The notes under the pieces were generated by a model that saw only the letters and a list, made by a program, of their open reading frames with translations, searched no databases and had not been told where the DNA came from. Positions 51,401 to 63,122 of a stretch of DNA of 64,000 bases are shown piece by piece (the stretch's first letter is position 1; each line of letters opens with the position of its first letter). The stretch is from positions 62,001 to 126,000 of the forward strand of contig JAQGBZ010000119.1 in NCBI GenBank assembly GCA_034687125.1, in the 5' to 3' direction. The DNA is from Neelides folsomi. Its lineage: Eukaryota; Arthropoda; Collembola; Neelipleona; Neelidae. The position numbers and the translations under genes were made by a program.

Positions 51401-54400
51401 GGTGAAGTGGAAACAGTTCTTATTAACCGTCTTATTAATGGGATATTTAAGGGAAAAGTTGACTTGGTCTTAACCGATCAACTTCTCTCTTGGGAATGAG
51501 AACATGTTAATTTGGTCCAAGTGAAGGGAATCCTCATCATTCCGCCCTTCTGCTTTTAAAACTCATTGGTTTCATCATGGGCTCAAGACGTTCAATTTGG
51601 TTTGATAGGTTGAAGCGAGGCCTTATGGGGTCATCTACTCTGTCGTCAATGTAAGGGATACTGACGAGGGCGAAAACGGTCTTGTTGACCTAGAGATAAG
51701 AGAGGGCGATCCTAACGGAATATTCCGAATTACACCTACCAAGACCAAGAATGAATTTTACGTCGAAATGTCTCCGATCATTGCTCAAAACATGGAATGG
51801 AAAGCGAATTCTGGAAGAGGAACTTTCAACCTCACACTTCGAGCAACTGACAGAGGAATTCCCTCAAAGAGCTCAGAAAAGGTAAAAAACATTATTTTAT
51901 ATACCAGATTGTAAGTATAGTTTAAAAGTATAATTTACTTATTTTGACAAACATAAATAAGATTCTCAACAACACATTTACACCAATGTTTTCAATTTTA
52001 ATAATTTATACAATGGAGATTCGAGAAAGATTTGAATTTCTGAAAGGATTTAAAAGATTCATGAAATTCAAATTTTGAAATGAACAATAGTTGATTTATG
52101 TATATATAAAAATACAGAATTTTGTATTTTTATGCTTTTTAGTTTCCTAAATGGTTATGGATTTTATCAACATGAAATCCTTTCATGTCAAATAGTTGTT
52201 AAACTTAAAAGGCGTGGATTCTTAATTCAGTGTCGACTGGATTTTTTTTCTCACTTCCTTTCCATCCTCTCGGCTTCCTCACCGCCCTATCTCAAAGAGA
52301 TAAAAAGGGAAATCCTGGGTAGGAATAATGAGATCGATCAAGCTTTCATTTAACTTTTTTCCAAAAGGCCCAAGTTTTCCTCAGGTAGCTCAACCAAATC
52401 CCCAATTGACTTCTCGCTCCCCCTCGAAGATAATGTAAATGAGATATGGAGAACTAATAGCCAATTTACTCTTCCTATTTAACTGGCTCGGGAGAAGCTC
52501 AAAGGCTATCAAGCCAATTTGTTCCCATCTGCATTGTCAAACTTGGATTTTCCCCCACTCCATTTTTCCTAATTTCATTCGTTAGGATCAGGGTTCAAAT
52601 TTACGATTCAATTTATCAGCTCCCCATCTCGACAAATAATGAAGAGTTTCCTCGAACGTTGATGGGGCAAATATATTTATTAAGATTTGGCCCCCATTGA
52701 ACCTCCCTTTTTTCCTCTTAATTATCCCCTTATTAGTCAGAGGAAAGAGAAGGAGAGGAGGTAAAAGCCATCACTGCCTGGCCCTGAATTGTTATTTATT
52801 TCCCCGCTCGACATCCACAATAACCCGTATCAGATCTGAGATGAATAACGAGGCTATCTAATGCATATACGTATAATAGTGCATTGTTTCATTGGTTAAA
52901 TAACTAGTTCAAGATATGGACCATAGCAGAAATGAATTTTGAGCCTTCTCAGGGGAATCTGGCCATTATTTAATAATCTCATCGTCTTCCATAAATATCA
53001 TGAGTAAGATCTTTGAGGTGAACTTTATAAGCCCCATGCAAACTTGAGAGTTCATGGTTCGAGTAATATTCAAATTCCTATGTTTACCCAAAAAGAAGGG
53101 GAATATTGGACCAGTAAATAACACGTATGAGTTTCTCTTTCCACACACACCTTGGTTGTAAAAAGAGGATTGAAGAGGAATTAAGGTGAGGAGCGGAAAT
53201 GTGTGGAAATGCAAAACGCGGGTCTTCAATCACCCTTTTCATTTAATTACTTAATTACAAAGGCCCTTTCCTCTTCGGCTTATTTGTTGGAATCTAGAGT
53301 GCAATTTAAATTGTTGTGGTTAAAGTAAATATCAGACTCACTTCATCACTGTTGAGAGTCATAAAAAAGTAGTTTCCTTCTAATACCATTTTCACATGAA
53401 AGTTCATTTCAACCTTGTATTAAGATTCATTTATACAAACTTACATTGTTAATATGTATCCATACATTATTATATAATTATACATACATACTTAGATACA
53501 GGAATACATGGGCTGTATAAAATATAAGGTTTTATTTTTCACCATTTTATGAACATGTGTTGATGGAAATTCATAATTTTATTTCTAGGACTTAGAAGTT
53601 CGGATTTCCGATTTCCTCTACGACAATTCCCAATCTGCCGTTTTTGACAAGGATGTTTATGAAGTTGAAATTAGCGAACGAGCCCCGCCACATTCAGTTG
53701 TTTTCCGTGTTGGCCGTCCTCATCCCAAAGTTGTTCTCAGCATTTCGAGCGGAAACGACGGTGACGACTTTCTGCTCGAACCCAAATCGGGGGTTTTATA
53801 CACGGCCAAATGGCTCGATGCTGAAGTGAAGTCAACGTATACCCTGACCTTGGATTCTCATGACACTCGACCTGGACGCCATTTGGGCTCAAGACGAGGA
53901 CAATCCGTGGCCAAAGTGGTTGTGAGAGTGAAAGATGAAAATGATTCTGATCCTGTTTTTGACCTAATGCCCAAGGAGCTCACTCTCAACGAGAACGAAG
54001 GGGTTGGGACACGAGTGGCCAAAATATCCGCGAGAGACAGAGATCAAGGAGAAAATGGGTAAGATGAATGATTTTCTCACAATATGGGCGATAAGCTCAT
54101 GAAAATATTTTCATTACTTCCGTATAAGACCAACATTCTTATAGGAAATAAATAAATAGTTTTTTTCTTCATTTTATGACTTTGGGTGTGAAATAGGATA
54201 TAAAAGAAATATGGCGATCTGTATCGTGTACATTGAGTTATTTACCAATTTTCAATATCAAGTGTTCTTGAGATCCCATTTGCTCAATTGGATAGATATA
54301 CCTTATAGTGACATATTTCCGAATATAATCACTGATTGTGCGACCATACCTAGTTTATGTATGGGAATAAGAAATATATAGAATATCTTTTTGTATCTCC

Positions 54401-57400
54401 TCTGTATTGTGCTAATATTTCCCATTTAGGTTCATACGTATTATATTGGCTTGAACGGTCTGATATCCGGAGAAGGGGAGAAAATCATTTGTGTGGATTT
54501 TCCTTCTCCATTACTAATGTGTTTGTCTTTGAGAAGAGAAATTGGAATTGGGTTTTCACTCCTTTTCACAACCTAAAGGAGAGTTGTATATTAGTACATA
54601 CACATATATGTATTCATGTGGTTCCTCACATTAGATATTTGCTTCCGGAGACGAGTTGTTTGATTTTGAATCTGATTTTTATCCTTTTGGCCCATCACAA
54701 TCCTGCCGCTATAAATATGTATGCATAGGACGTAGGAACACAACAACGAGGGAACATTACTTACTTGCATAAATAAATAAGTAGGTTTAAGCGAACGGAG
54801 TCCATAGGGTAAAATATGAGCCCACAAATCAAAAGGATTTTCGACCCACGAGGGGCTCAAACTTGAATTATCTCTTTGGATTATCAACATGCGTTCTTTA
54901 TTTTTGAGATTGCCACGGAGTCGTTTGCTAATTTCCATGTAAAAGGAACAGGTTTGATGCGGAATTCGGTTCCTGCATATTTAATATCCAACTTGAGGAT
55001 TTCGCATTTAGTTTTGGGAAGAAGGAGGGATAAGTTTAAATAAATGGCTAGCTACATATTCCGAAAGTCAATGAGAGAAGAGGTATGTAATGGGATCCCA
55101 TTTCCTCACCATAGGTACGTGACGTACAACATTGCCAATCTCAAGGCGGTTCCCTTTTCCATCGACCACTTCACAGGGGATCTGAAGACGAGCCAGGTCC
55201 TGGACTACGAAACCTCAAGGCGGATTTATACATTGAGGGTCCGGGCCTCCGACTGGGGCACTCCCTCTCGTAGAGAGTCAGAGATGATCCTTGTGGTCAA
55301 CTTGAAGGATGTGAACGACAATCGGCCGTTGTTTACCGTCACCAATTGCCGAGCTCTTCTGGATCGCTCCATCAAATTCGAAACTGAGTTTGGACGACTT
55401 GAGGCCATCGACTTTGACAGAGGTGACTCTGTGGCTTATCGAATCGTAGGAGGGAATGAAGACGGATGTTTCAGTCTTGACTCAACCACTGGGAAACTTC
55501 GTGTCATGTGTGATCTAAGGGACTTTAGAGCCATCAAGAGATTTTTAAACGTGACAGCCACAGACACTGAATATTACTCGGACGTCATGACAATTAAGAT
55601 TGAGCTCAGCGACGGACTTCGATCCATCTTCAACAAGTCGGAGAATTTGAAGAGCGGGCTCAAATTGTTCTCAACCAGTCAGTCAGTATTTGAATGTCAA
55701 GACACGGGCGTGGCGGATCGTTTGGCCCGAGAAACTCAAGAGTCTCATAACAACAATGAAATTGACGAGAGCGAATTGGCAGAAAGCGGATTCCCTCCTT
55801 TGCTCAGCCGATATGGAGAAAATGTCCATGGCCCGTCTTTCATCGACTTTCCAAATGGGATCACGGTGAGGAAGTTTTTTTAATATTATAACAAACTTAT
55901 GCAGATCAGATCTTTTCAGACTTTTTGAGATCGATTTTCTCGTGATTTGAAAAAAATTTTGTGATGAGAATCAAAGTTTAGAGAGGAAGATCATTAAATT
56001 TGTTTTTGAGTCTTTGGATAATGTTGGGAACGTGGAGGCGCCCCCCACTTCCTCTCCCACACAATGAAGAAAAAGGGGAAAGTATTGGGGGCATTTATAA
56101 GAACTTGTGTACTTTATAAGTATTAGACTCCCTCAAAGTGGAAATGTAGAAAACCAGACATTTAGTATATATAGTTATGTGAAGAGAACGTCGCCTGTTT
56201 TCATTTCCTTTCGAGTGTTGTTGGTCTCTCTGAGGGTTTTGCCTCGACAAAGGACCCTCATTCGTCTTCCTTGTTTTTGTTTGTATGAGGCTCCCTGGTA
56301 AGAACGGCGTGGTTGGGGGAGAGAAATGAGACAACTCCCCGAGTTTCATTTTGAGGAATATAAGAGAGAATGAATTGGTATATATGTATGTAGTTTAATT
56401 GACTAAAAGATGGAAAGAAATTCACTGCCAACTTCGACCGCATTTTGGTCCTAATTAATTTCTAATGATTTGTCTTGATGGGAATATGTAGGTGAATGAA
56501 AGCTCGGAAGTTGAAACGGTCGTGTTTAAGATCAAAGCCAAGGATTTAGACAAAGGCTACAATGGACTCCTCACCTTTGTCATTTCTGGTGGAGACGAAA
56601 TCGGCGGGGTTTGGGACATCCGGGGTATTGAACCGAATGGGGAATTCCAAGAAGCTCATCTCATCCTCGCTGCTCCGCTTGATCGAGAAGAAATCCCAAA
56701 TTACGTTCTCAACATCAGCGTCTGGGACCAAGGGAAAGCTCCGAAGCACATGTCCAGACTCCTGCCAATTAAGGTACACAATCCCACGAACTTCATTTTC
56801 CCCCAACTCTTTAATTAGAGGAAATCTCCCACGGCTCAATCCCATTTTATACATTCACCTTCTTCATCCATTCTATTTCACCGATAGAAAGCTAATGCTT
56901 TCCTAACACTACATACATATAATACAAATATATAGTTACAAGTTTAACTATAATATAGGTATTTTATCTTTCATATCTCCCACGCCCATCCCTTATCTAC
57001 GCTCGGCTTTCTCCATTCAATGGCTTAATAAATAGTTAGATAGGCATAGACTTGGGAAATTGAATCCTTCTCACGTACTCACAAATCCCCTTTTACCTTT
57101 GGAATAATATTGAGATAAGAGTTTAGGAAAAGTAGGGATAAACTTTTCACTATTGATTTCCATATTCGCCCATCCTGAACATTAAGTCATGTATTAGGAA
57201 ATCACACTTTAACAAAGTTGATACTTTCAGAGGCTTCTTTCCCCCCATTTTATCTACCAAGAAAAAATAAATAATATTGGAGAAAAAATAAATTCTTCAA
57301 TTTCTATTTTTTTGTCTACCTGTATATCATTTAAATACATAGATAGGTGTGTATACCTATATGATATACACTTACACATATTAATATGTATTTGAGCGCA

Positions 57401-60400
57401 TTGCATTATTAAACACATAATAAATGATATTTCAAACTTTTCTCATTATTTTCTCAGATGGTTAAATATGATTAAATTGGATTTTAGCTTTCTGAATATT
57501 GAAACTAAGCTTATAATTTATATAAGCTTTTTGTAAATTTGTTGATAATTTGTTAGGTATTGGACTCCAACGACAACCCTCCAAGATTTGCCAAGTCAGG
57601 GATGAAGATCAAATTTGGCGAAGGGGATGCTCTTGTTGGAGAAACTCTCCTTCAAGTTAGTGCAACAGATGCGGACGAAGAAGGAAGTCCAAATTCTGCC
57701 ATTTCTTTCCGTCTTCTCTCCGATTTCCCAGAATTCACCATTGATGAGAAGAGCGGCGAAGTGAAATTGATGAAGGAGCTCGACCGAGAGCGCCAAGACA
57801 AATACGAAATACTCGTCATGGCCGAAGATAATGGAAGTCCCAAACGGCTTTCTTCCATTGCCGTCCTAACTCTCATTGTTGAGGATCGAAATGATAATCC
57901 GCCGCGGTTTGAAGCCCTTGGACCAAATAGCAAATCACGAGTGGCTAAAATCCGCGAAGATTGGCCGGTCGGCGGGCTTGTGACGCGGGTTTTTGCAAAA
58001 GACGATGATTTGGGTTCAGCTGGTGAAGTTCGTTATAGTCTCATTGACGCCAGTTCTGACTTTCTTCTCGATGACCTCTCAGGTGTGATTCGAGTGGGTC
58101 GGAAATTGAACTATGAGAGGAATTCCATTTATAATCTCACGATCCGTGCACGAGACTTGGGTGCTCCGTCTCTTTATTCAGACACTTTCATCGTGGTCGA
58201 GGTGAGATTTGACTTTTTTCCCCACTCGAGGTTTAATGACGTTAAAGAGAATATGAATGTCTTTTATCGCTTCACACGTCCAGGCTAATGCATTATAAAC
58301 ATTTATATGGGTTTTGGGTCCAAGTGGGACAAATTCAAGAGTTTTTATACATTGCGTAAATGAGTTGTTCAAACAATTTGGCTGGGGGAGAATGAGTGGA
58401 TTGGTTAAATGATTAAAATGGAGGTGAAAGTCGTGGATTTATTTACCAACTCAATTTACTTCCATTTGATAGAAAGGATAAGAGAACAAATGGGCTGGTT
58501 TGAATATCCAAAACGTGTTTATTATTTTTTTTCACGCCCGGGTGACTTTGGCTCATGATTTACTTAAGGAATTAATTAATTAATCGTGTATGCTATAGGC
58601 TGCGAGTAATTATTCAATATTAGGTAATCGTTTTTCCAATTATATTAATTAATAGCATTTATATATATACTTTAATTAAATATAGTTATTTAATGATCAA
58701 TAACTAATGGTTAGTTTGGTTTAATTTGGTTTAATTTGGTTCAATTAAGTTAATTATTCGAGTTTTGAATATTATTTTATTCTATGGCCAAATAAAGAAG
58801 TAGGGTAAGAATTACCAAAATGAATACAAATGGAATTTATTGCAAAATCAATTCCTTTGGACCGACATTGGCATTGACATTGAGAAGTATTGATTATTGA
58901 TCAAATGATTTGGCGTGTCAATGGCACACACGAACTTATTATTTGCTTAATGTTTTCAGATTTTCGAGGTTCGGGACCGAAGTCCTCTCATCTCATTCCC
59001 AGACATCGTCGTGATGGCCAAAATCCCCGAAAATTCACCTGTAGGATCGATAGTGACCTCGGTGTCTCCCACAGTTTCCCCAGACAATAAATATCCCGGT
59101 GTGTCCCTGAGCCTCGAAGGCGAGTCAAAGTTCCTCTTTACCGTTTCTCGTGACGGAGTTCTTCGAACTGCGAATGTTCTGGATCGAGAAACGAAATCTT
59201 CTCACTGGTTGACCGTTGTGGCCAGAACGGCCTTTTCTTATGGCCCTGCTTCTGACACGAGTGTGGCCAAGATGGAAGCTTTCATTGAAGTTGAAGGAGA
59301 AAACGATTGTGTTCCTCTCTCCGTATCCCCAATGTACAGGACAGAAGTTGTGGAGAATTCCCCGGTTGGTCTTCTCCTCCTTAAGATAGAAGCCTTTGAC
59401 TGTGATGATGACAACCAGGGGTTTACCTTTACCCTACGGGGTTCCAATCCCCATTTCACAATTTCTAGTTCAGGGGAGTTGAGGACTTCGGCCGTTCCAT
59501 TGGACAGAGAAGAGACCGAAGAACATATTCTTGAAGTGCTAATATTTGACACGGGCACTCTACCACTCAATTCAACCACCAAAGTGACAGTGAGTGTGAG
59601 AGATGAAAATGACAACCATCCACAGTTCCTATTTGGAAGCGGCGTTTACTTAATCCCCGAGTTGGGGCAAGATGTCCAAGGAGATGAACCATTAGATGGA
59701 GACAATTTTATTGAAACCGAAGAGGAAGAATTTGAGGATGGGCTCAAATGGTCCGATTGGCAAGTTCTTCCTGAAGAAATGATGGAAGACGAAGGGAGCG
59801 GAGACGGCGATGAGTTTGAAGGCATTGGGTGGAAAAAGATCTTCAGGATTGTTGGGTTCGACGGAGACGAGGGCCGGAATGGAACCCTCACTTACCGGCT
59901 CAAGTACCAAGTGAATTCAAATGGGGGTGAAGGGAAGGGCACGGACGTGTTTTCCATCCACCGCGAGACTGGAGAAATCTTCACAAGTGCGACGAGCATT
60001 AAGGGAGAAACAATACTCAAATTTGTGATTGAAGCCTCGGACGGAGGTTTCCCAATGCCGCTAAAGGCCGAACGAGAGCTTGTTCTGAGAGCCAAGGGAA
60101 TTCGTCCCCGCCCTGCTCATCACCCGCCCGTCCTCCTCACAACTCAGGATGCCGTCTCATTGACCACTAAGGAAAATCCGGGATACACCGTCGAGACGAT
60201 CGATGCCTTTGACTCGGATGGTGATCAAATTTGGTACGAAATCGTGTCAGGGGATCCGCAGAGGAATTTCTTCATGAACCCCGACTCTCAGAATCTCCTA
60301 CTTGCAAAAAGAATCTCTTCAAGACAAGAATTCACACTTAATATTAGTCTTAGTGATGGACATTCCATCGTTTATACCAAAGTAAGTATTTTATTACATT

Positions 60401-63122
60401 TACAATTTTAATTACAATAATTAATACCGCTACATATTCATTCATATTCATAACTTTTTCATATTTGTTAACTTATTTATTTAGTAATATTACGTAGATA
60501 TGAATTTATATTTTTTATGAATTAAACATATGTTTGTTTAATTTTTTGAATTTAGATTCTATGGTACCATGTTTGTATGTATTGATATTTTTTGAATATA
60601 CTCGTAGAGTAGTTGTATAGTTATTTTGGCAAATATGTTCAAAGGAATGAACTTATGTTTGAAGAGCATTTATTCCCATAAGCTCCGCGTATCTTTGAAC
60701 CCCGATCCAGTAAATAATGTATTCTGGGTGTATTTACACATGATGCATGGTCTCAGGGCGTTCGAATGCAATTTGAAATTGTGGGTTTGAGAACTCTCAT
60801 TGGCGTTGTTCAACTCCCCCATACGATTTCCTATACATCATCAGACCATTTGAATTCCTCGTCTTTTTTCCTTCGAGTGTAATTGACCGTGTGTAGCCAT
60901 TCCAAATTCCCCTTGTATTTTCTCTCTCTTGGAAAGTTTTGAAAGGTTTTTTTCCTAATGGACTCATTTTATGACCCTCTTATTTTATCCTTGCTTATTA
61001 CTGATAAACCCAATGACTACACATGGTCCCTTACGCATTTATGTATAAAAAGCTGATTCAATCCAACCAGTCATTTGAGAAGACCCGATTTATGGTCGGA
61101 AATGAAATGGAATATTTGTTTACATGCTTTTTTATAACATACAGTTAAAATAACTAAATATATCACTAGTATATGGTATCGAGTAATATATCCTTCTCAA
61201 TAGGTGTTGGTGTATATTAAATAAAGTTACTGGTTACATATCATACGCTTAAGGTCTCGAAGAGGAAATTAACGAGTTATTAGGAACTTCCGATCTGGAG
61301 TTTGAGGAAGAAAAAACTGAGCGGGATTCTTAACTTTCTCAAAAGAGGAGGAGGAAGGGGAAATAAATTCCCCTTTTGACAGTTAATTACTTTTGAATGG
61401 TCCATCGCACATTGAATTTAGTGCGATAGGAGATTCTTTTCCCCGACTATCAAAATCCTCACTACTTTCTCACACATATACACATTGACCTCAATTTCCG
61501 GTTCCGAGTTTGATATCTCTGGAGAACAGAAGGGGGATCTTGGTTGTGCTAAATCATTCAAACCGTCTCAAAACTTTCTCATATTCATTCATTCCAAGGC
61601 TTAATTTTCACTTTGCCCTCCCGTTTCATTCAATTAAGGGAAATAAAGGAAAATTAATTGGGCGGCGGAACAGTCATTTAGAGCCCTTATGTAGATGTCA
61701 TCATTACTCTTTTTCCCACTTTAAATATTTACTGCTCTTCTCCCAAACTCAAATATATAAATGTACCAAATATATATAAACATACATTTGTGTATAGAAA
61801 ACTATATATATATATAAGTATCTTATGTTTGGTATAATACTTACAAATGGTTTCTAGGAATTTTCTTCAAGTTTTCATTTTCTTGGTTCAAAATAGTCGG
61901 AGAGACCAAAAGTTTCACAAATATATTTATTTAAGCCTTCCACCTTTCCGTGTGAGTTGAAGAGTCTTATGATTTCATTAAAACTACTTAATCATAATGT
62001 GGAAAATGTTCGTGTGTGTGTTTGTATGGAAAATGGAGATCCTTTTTGGTCTCCATGTTCCAACCCAGGCATTTCCCGCACACGTCTCGGAGTTTAATGC
62101 TTATGTATATAAGTAAGTAAAGTATAATAAAGATAAGGATGAGGACATTAAATGGCATATGAAGATAGTTGGCGGAGATTAACAGCGGGTTTCTCAAACT
62201 AACTATATTATATGATAATAATATTATACCAGATACAATCAATGGCTCAAGGGCATAAAATTTTGAATTCCTTCATTTGAGTTCATTTTATGAATTTGTG
62301 AAGTCATTTCCTCCTGTATGACTCAAAACATGATATTTGCATTACATTCACAAGGATAAATCAAGATTGGGGGGATTTCCATTAAGAGCCGGAGTTGTAA
62401 ATATCATAAAGGTGGATTGTTCCCAACGAGGAGACTCTTCGCATTCATGGTGGGAATCCACAATGATCTTATTGTGTAGTATTTATTCATTCAATTCGGT
62501 CATGGTAGGACTATATTGTAGACAATTAATTGGTGGAATATAATAATATACTGATATAGGTATATATTCGTAATCGACAGGGCAATGGTTTAGATATAAC
62601 CAGTTTCCATTTATGAGGTTTGTAATTTATTCCATGATGATTGTTTTCCAGGTCCTTGTTCGAGTGATCGAGAGCGAAGAGATTTCTTCCTTGATGTGGG
62701 AAGAGGAAAATTACACGGCCGAGATTCCGGAGCTTTCCCCTCACTCCGACCCAAACCATCTCGTTAGTCGAGTGGGAATCAAGGCGGATAATTGGACCTC
62801 GGGAGGAGGGCCGATCCTTTACGGCTTCCACAATGCTCAAGACACTCGGTCCCTCAAACTCTTCACCATCGACTCGGTGTCTGGGGAGGTCCGTGTGGGC
62901 AAATCCGGGCTTATTGACCGAGAAACAATCTCAACCCACATCCTGACCATTAAAGCCAAAACGCTCTCTCTCACTGATTCCCAGAGCTTCGTCCGGTTAA
63001 CCGTCAACGTTCTCGACAGCAACGACCACGCACCAATGTTCCTATCGGGAGTCGACGGGGGTTCGCCGCGAATTGAGCTTAGGATACCTGAAACAATCGC
63101 TGTAGGAACTCGCATTGCCCAG
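47477..63122 (+). CDS. kug: Fat-like giant cadherin (kugelei / FAT1-3 family), N-terminal 1834 codons, gene continues past the window
   Basis: This is a very large cell-surface adhesion protein. In Drosophila its homologue (Fat2/Kugelei) polarises basal actin and drives collective follicle-cell migration. Nine exons join in frame, each with GT donor and AG acceptor, into 1834 codons. Residues 1-20 are a signal peptide (LGWTIFLLLVISFGRVLS). Fourteen cadherin repeats (EC) follow, and EC15 begins. Assignment to the Fat-like group rather than Fat/FAT4 rests on collinear blocks that I recall from FAT1: EC1 with VGDFCFL and SLNRE; EC5 with GENGYVTYNI and RVRASDWGTPSRRE; the CxDTGV spacer after EC6; and EC13 beginning after RPRP. 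FAT1 has 34 repeats plus laminin G, EGF and cytoplasmic parts, which would lie further right. The base composition is richer in GC than the surrounding DNA. Odd features are a large basic insertion in EC1 and an acidic one in EC12. Confidence 0.9.
48445..51051 (+). other. kug intron 1 (2.6 kb)
   Basis: Opens GTGAGG and closes TTTAATTTTAG, phase 2. AT-rich, with TA-rich tracts around 49000-49400. No element or nested gene seen. Confidence 0.85.
51052..51271 (+). CDS. kug: kug coding exon 2: rest of EC2
   Basis: Residues 323-396, reading SLSEWSDHWTIDPITGILSP onward, with the usual FxIDPxTGxL strand pattern of a cadherin repeat. EC2 ends in RPVNRYAPHI, which lacks the DxNDN calcium ligands; the same linker is non-canonical in FAT1. 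Codons are GC-rich here. Acceptor TTTTAG, donor CAG/GTAAAC. Confidence 0.9.
51272..51608 (+). other. kug intron 2 (337 bp)
   Basis: Opens GTAAAC, closes TTTGATAG, phase 0. Nothing else recognised in it. Confidence 0.85.
51609..51881 (+). CDS. kug: kug coding exon 3: EC3
   Basis: Residues 397-487. VNVRDTDEGENGLVDLEI carries the DTDEGENG calcium-binding turn, and TFNLTLRATDRGIPSKSS is the typical cadherin A/TDxGxP block. A sequon NLT lies in this block. The exon is an exact multiple of three (91 codons). Donor AAG/GTAAAA. No long ATG-initiated frame exists here, so an ATG-based ORF scan would miss it. Confidence 0.88.
51882..53588 (+). other. kug intron 3 (1.7 kb)
   Basis: Opens GTAAAA, closes TTATTTCTAG, phase 0. 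The short frames in it are random-looking. Confidence 0.85.
53589..54058 (+). CDS. kug: kug coding exon 4: EC4 and start of EC5
   Basis: Residues 488-644 (last codon split GG/G). It begins DLEVRISDFLYDNSQSAVF, a linker without calcium ligands, then EC4 (KDVYEVEISERAPPHSVVF). It ends EC4 with VKDENDSDPVF, which is close to canonical, and enters EC5 with LNENEGVGTRVAKISARDRD. The GENG at the end is completed across the junction into GENGYVTYNI, a strong check of the splice. Donor GG/GTAAGA. Confidence 0.9.
54059..55114 (+). other. kug intron 4 (1.06 kb)
   Basis: Opens GTAAGA, closes CCTCACCATAG, phase 2. Contains open frames on both strands near 54357-54938 with no recognised content. Confidence 0.85.
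55115..55865 (+). CDS. kug: kug coding exon 5: EC5, EC6 and Fat-like spacer
   Basis: Residues 644-894. EC5 reads YVTYNIANLKAVPFSIDHFT and is among the most conserved parts of the family (RVRASDWGTPSRRE). It ends in LKDVNDNRPLF with full calcium ligands. EC6 follows (VTNCRALLDRSI... GNEDGCFSLDSTTGKLRV). After it comes a non-cadherin spacer, about 809-882, containing FECQDTGVADRLARETQES and SRYGENVHGPSF, the counterpart of the CDKTGV spacer in FAT1. Donor ACG/GTGAGG. Confidence 0.93.
55866..56491 (+). other. kug intron 5 (626 bp)
   Basis: Opens GTGAGG, closes GAATATGTAG, phase 0. Nothing else recognised. Confidence 0.85.
56492..56773 (+). CDS. kug: kug coding exon 6: EC7
   Basis: Residues 895-988, reading VNESSEVETVVFKIKAKDLD then KGYNGLLTFVISGGDE. 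A sequon (NES) lies at the start and another (NIS) in YVLNISVWDQG. The exon covers nearly one whole repeat in 94 codons. Donor AAG/GTACAC. Confidence 0.9.
56774..57556 (+). other. kug intron 6 (783 bp)
   Basis: Opens GTACAC, closes AATTTGTTAG, phase 0. AT-rich, with TA-rich tract near 57310-57400. Confidence 0.85.
57557..58201 (+). CDS. kug: kug coding exon 7: EC8 and EC9
   Basis: Residues 989-1203. It opens with the canonical linker VLDSNDNPPRF, contains EC8 (SATDADEEGSPNSAISFRLL, LDRERQDKYEILVMAEDNG), a second canonical linker VEDRNDNPPRF, and EC9 (REDWPVGGLVTRVFAKDDD). Acceptor TTGTTAG, donor GAG/GTGAGA, 215 codons, phase 0. Confidence 0.94.
58202..58959 (+). other. kug intron 7 (758 bp)
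   Basis: Opens GTGAGA, closes AATGTTTTCAG, phase 0. Contains a short imperfect tandem run of the 10-mer TGGTTTAATT at about 58717-58745. Confidence 0.85.
58960..60381 (+). CDS. kug: kug coding exon 8: EC10, EC11, EC12 with acidic insertion, most of EC13
   Basis: Residues 1204-1677, the longest exon. It starts IFEVRDRSPLISFPDIVVMA, a linker without DxNDN. EC10 ends in VEGENDCVPLS, a partial motif. EC11 ends in the canonical VRDENDNHPQF. EC12 opens normally (VYLIPEL) but is split by about 50 extra residues rich in Asp and Glu (1441-1492), and then resumes IFRIVGFDGDEGRNGTLTYR. EC12 leads through AKGIRPRPAHHPPVLL, a family-typical linker without calcium ligands, into EC13 (ENPGYTVETIDAFDSDGDQI). 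Donor AAA/GTAAGT, a strong match. Confidence 0.94.
60382..62651 (+). other. kug intron 8 (2.27 kb)
   Basis: Opens GTAAGT, closes TTGTTTTCCAG, phase 0. AT-rich, no nested element recognised. Confidence 0.85.
62652..63122 (+). CDS. kug: kug coding exon 9: end of EC13, EC14, start of EC15
   Basis: Residues 1678-1834. The join DGHSIVYTK/VLVRVIESE restores the last strand of EC13. EC14 follows (EEENYTAEIPELSPHSDPN... GLIDRETISTHILTIKAK), ending in the canonical VNVLDSNDHAPMF. EC15 begins RIELRIPETIAVGTRIAQ. The donor CAG/GTCAAA is weaker than the others, but an in-frame stop follows four codons later and the repeat is incomplete, so splicing here is required. Confidence 0.88.

Noticed and set aside
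47477-63122. Assignment to Fat (ft / FAT4) rather than Fat-like (kug / FAT1-3)
   Set aside because: EC1 and the EC5-EC7 region with its CxDTGV spacer match FAT1 block by block, whereas the fly Fat N-terminus as I recall it reads differently.
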